Below are positions 14,806 through 15,173 of a DNA stretch of 15,173 nt, piece after piece. The DNA comes from Nanobdellota archaeon (GTDB lineage: Archaea; Nanobdellota; Nanobdellia; SCGC-AAA011-G17; ARS1403): positions 1 to 15,173 of the forward strand of contig JAHJRB010000018.1 in NCBI GenBank assembly GCA_018831025.1. The letters run 5' to 3'. How positions within the stretch are numbered: the stretch's first letter is position 1; the number at the start of each line of letters is the position of its first letter. Position numbers and translations under genes: made by a program. The notes below the pieces were generated by a model. The model was not told the DNA's origin. It saw nothing but the letters and a program-made list of their open reading frames with translations, and did no database searches.

Positions 14806-15040
14806 GAATAACCACCCTATAATATTTAGAAGTTCCTGTAGTAGGACTATTTCTGCTTATTTCTATTATATCTCCTGATTCAGCATTTAACTCATCTATA
14901 GCAGGATCGCTGGCAGATATAACAGGTAATTTTTCTTTTGCAATATTATATTTTTTTAACAAATCTTCAGAGGCTTGTTCGCTAAGCTTTGCATGTTTCA
15001 GGAGTAAAATATGCCCTTGAATATCCAACTTTTTCCTCAT
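14798..15040 (-). CDS. rpoH: DNA-directed RNA polymerase subunit H (Rpb5-like)
   Basis: This 80-residue protein corresponds to the C-terminal assembly domain of eukaryotic Rpb5, the whole of the archaeal subunit H, which sits near the downstream DNA channel. Family features are HILLLKHAKLSEQ (11-23), LLKKYNIAKEKLPVIS (27-42), the DPAI segment (45-48) and the C-terminal GDIIEISRNSPTTG...YYRVV block. Length is exactly typical. The ATG at 15040 is preceded by AGAGGAC about 6 bases upstream, a good Shine-Dalgarno sequence. It is the first gene of the operon, and its stop overlaps the rpoB2 start by 8 nt. Confidence 0.97.
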   Translation of the reverse strand: MRKKLDIQGHILLLKHAKLSEQASEDLLKKYNIAKEKLPVISASDPAIDELNAESGDIIEISRNSPTTGTSKYYRVVIHG

Positions 15041-15046
15041 TAGTAG

Positions 15047-15053
15047 TCCTCTT
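15047..15053 (-). promoter_or_regulatory. Shine-Dalgarno sequence of rpoH
   Basis: AGAGGAC on the minus strand ends 6 bases before the rpoH ATG and includes the GAGG core. It supports the chosen start and implies a leadered transcript. Confidence 0.6.
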
Positions 15054-15150
15054 GCTCACTAAATTTACCGAACCAATTATCTCAGTTATTTTTATCCTCG
15101 GAGAAACTGATGAAATTTATGAGCATCCACTAAAACGAAGTTTACAGCAT

Positions 15151-15167
15151 ATTTATAAATGTTTCGA
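15151..15167 (-). promoter_or_regulatory. Candidate BRE/TATA promoter of the RNA polymerase operon
   Basis: On the minus strand TCGAAAC (15161-15167, BRE-like) leads into ATTTATAAAT (15151-15160), a near-consensus archaeal TATA box. Transcription would start near 15129 and give a leader of roughly 90 nt before rpoH. The TATA core is palindromic, so the purine-rich BRE on the minus-strand upstream side gives the direction. Weaker AT-rich alternatives lie closer to the gene, for example around 15087-15096. Nothing else recognisable lies in the 133 bases upstream of rpoH. Confidence 0.6.
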
Positions 15168-15173
15168 TTTTAA

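Noticed and set aside
15082..15110. Possible hairpin in the rpoH leader: TCAGTT (15082-15087) and AACTGA (15105-15110) are complementary.
   Set aside because: The stem is only 6 bp with a 17-nt loop in AT-rich sequence, and no known riboswitch or leader motif is recognisable; chance pairing is likely.

Overview
The window carries the archaeal RNA polymerase operon of a low-GC archaeon, read entirely on the minus strand. Archaeal identity follows from the split largest subunit (A' and A''), the split second subunit (B'' and B'), an RpoH/Rpb5-type small subunit, eL30, a short two-KH NusA-like protein, and archaeal-type uS12 and uS7, in the usual order rpoH-rpoB2-rpoB1-rpoA1-rpoA2-rpl30e-nusA-rps12-rps7. 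The very compact coding, AT-richness and protein style suggest a DPANN lineage (Woesearchaeales/Pacearchaeales-like). That placement is an inference from appearance, not a phylogeny.

Layout from the left edge: an apparently complete IS66-family insertion sequence (2-1362) with a single transposase gene and 14-bp terminal inverted repeats starting GTAA; a small plus-strand gene for a predicted one-pass membrane protein (1408-1644) with a candidate leaderless promoter; then the operon, whose last stop codon (rps7) directly abuts the stop codon of that small gene. The operon runs from 15040 down to 1645 with every junction overlapping by 4 or 8 nt, except a 2-nt gap between rpoB1 and rpoA1. A BRE/TATA-like promoter lies at about 15151-15167. 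The elongation-factor and S10 genes that often follow S7 in archaea are absent from the visible part.

The outstanding feature is that three of the four large polymerase subunit genes are each interrupted by a full-length LAGLIDADG intein: B'' (501 aa), A' (499 aa) and A'' (475 aa). Together they occupy 4425 nt, about a third of the 13.4-kb operon. All three sit in catalytic-core motifs: before CPIETPEG in B'', just before the NADFDGDEMN metal-binding loop in A', and in the GEPGTQM-T trigger-loop region of A''. The cell can therefore form an active polymerase only after three protein-splicing events. The B'' and A' inteins are collinear paralogues of nearly equal length at unrelated insertion sites, which implies an intein moved between subunit genes. 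The A'' intein is a different type that starts with Ser. Endonuclease active-site residues look intact only in the B'' intein; one acidic residue is changed to Glu in A' and to Asn in A''.

No tRNA, rRNA, CRISPR array, prophage or defence gene was seen.
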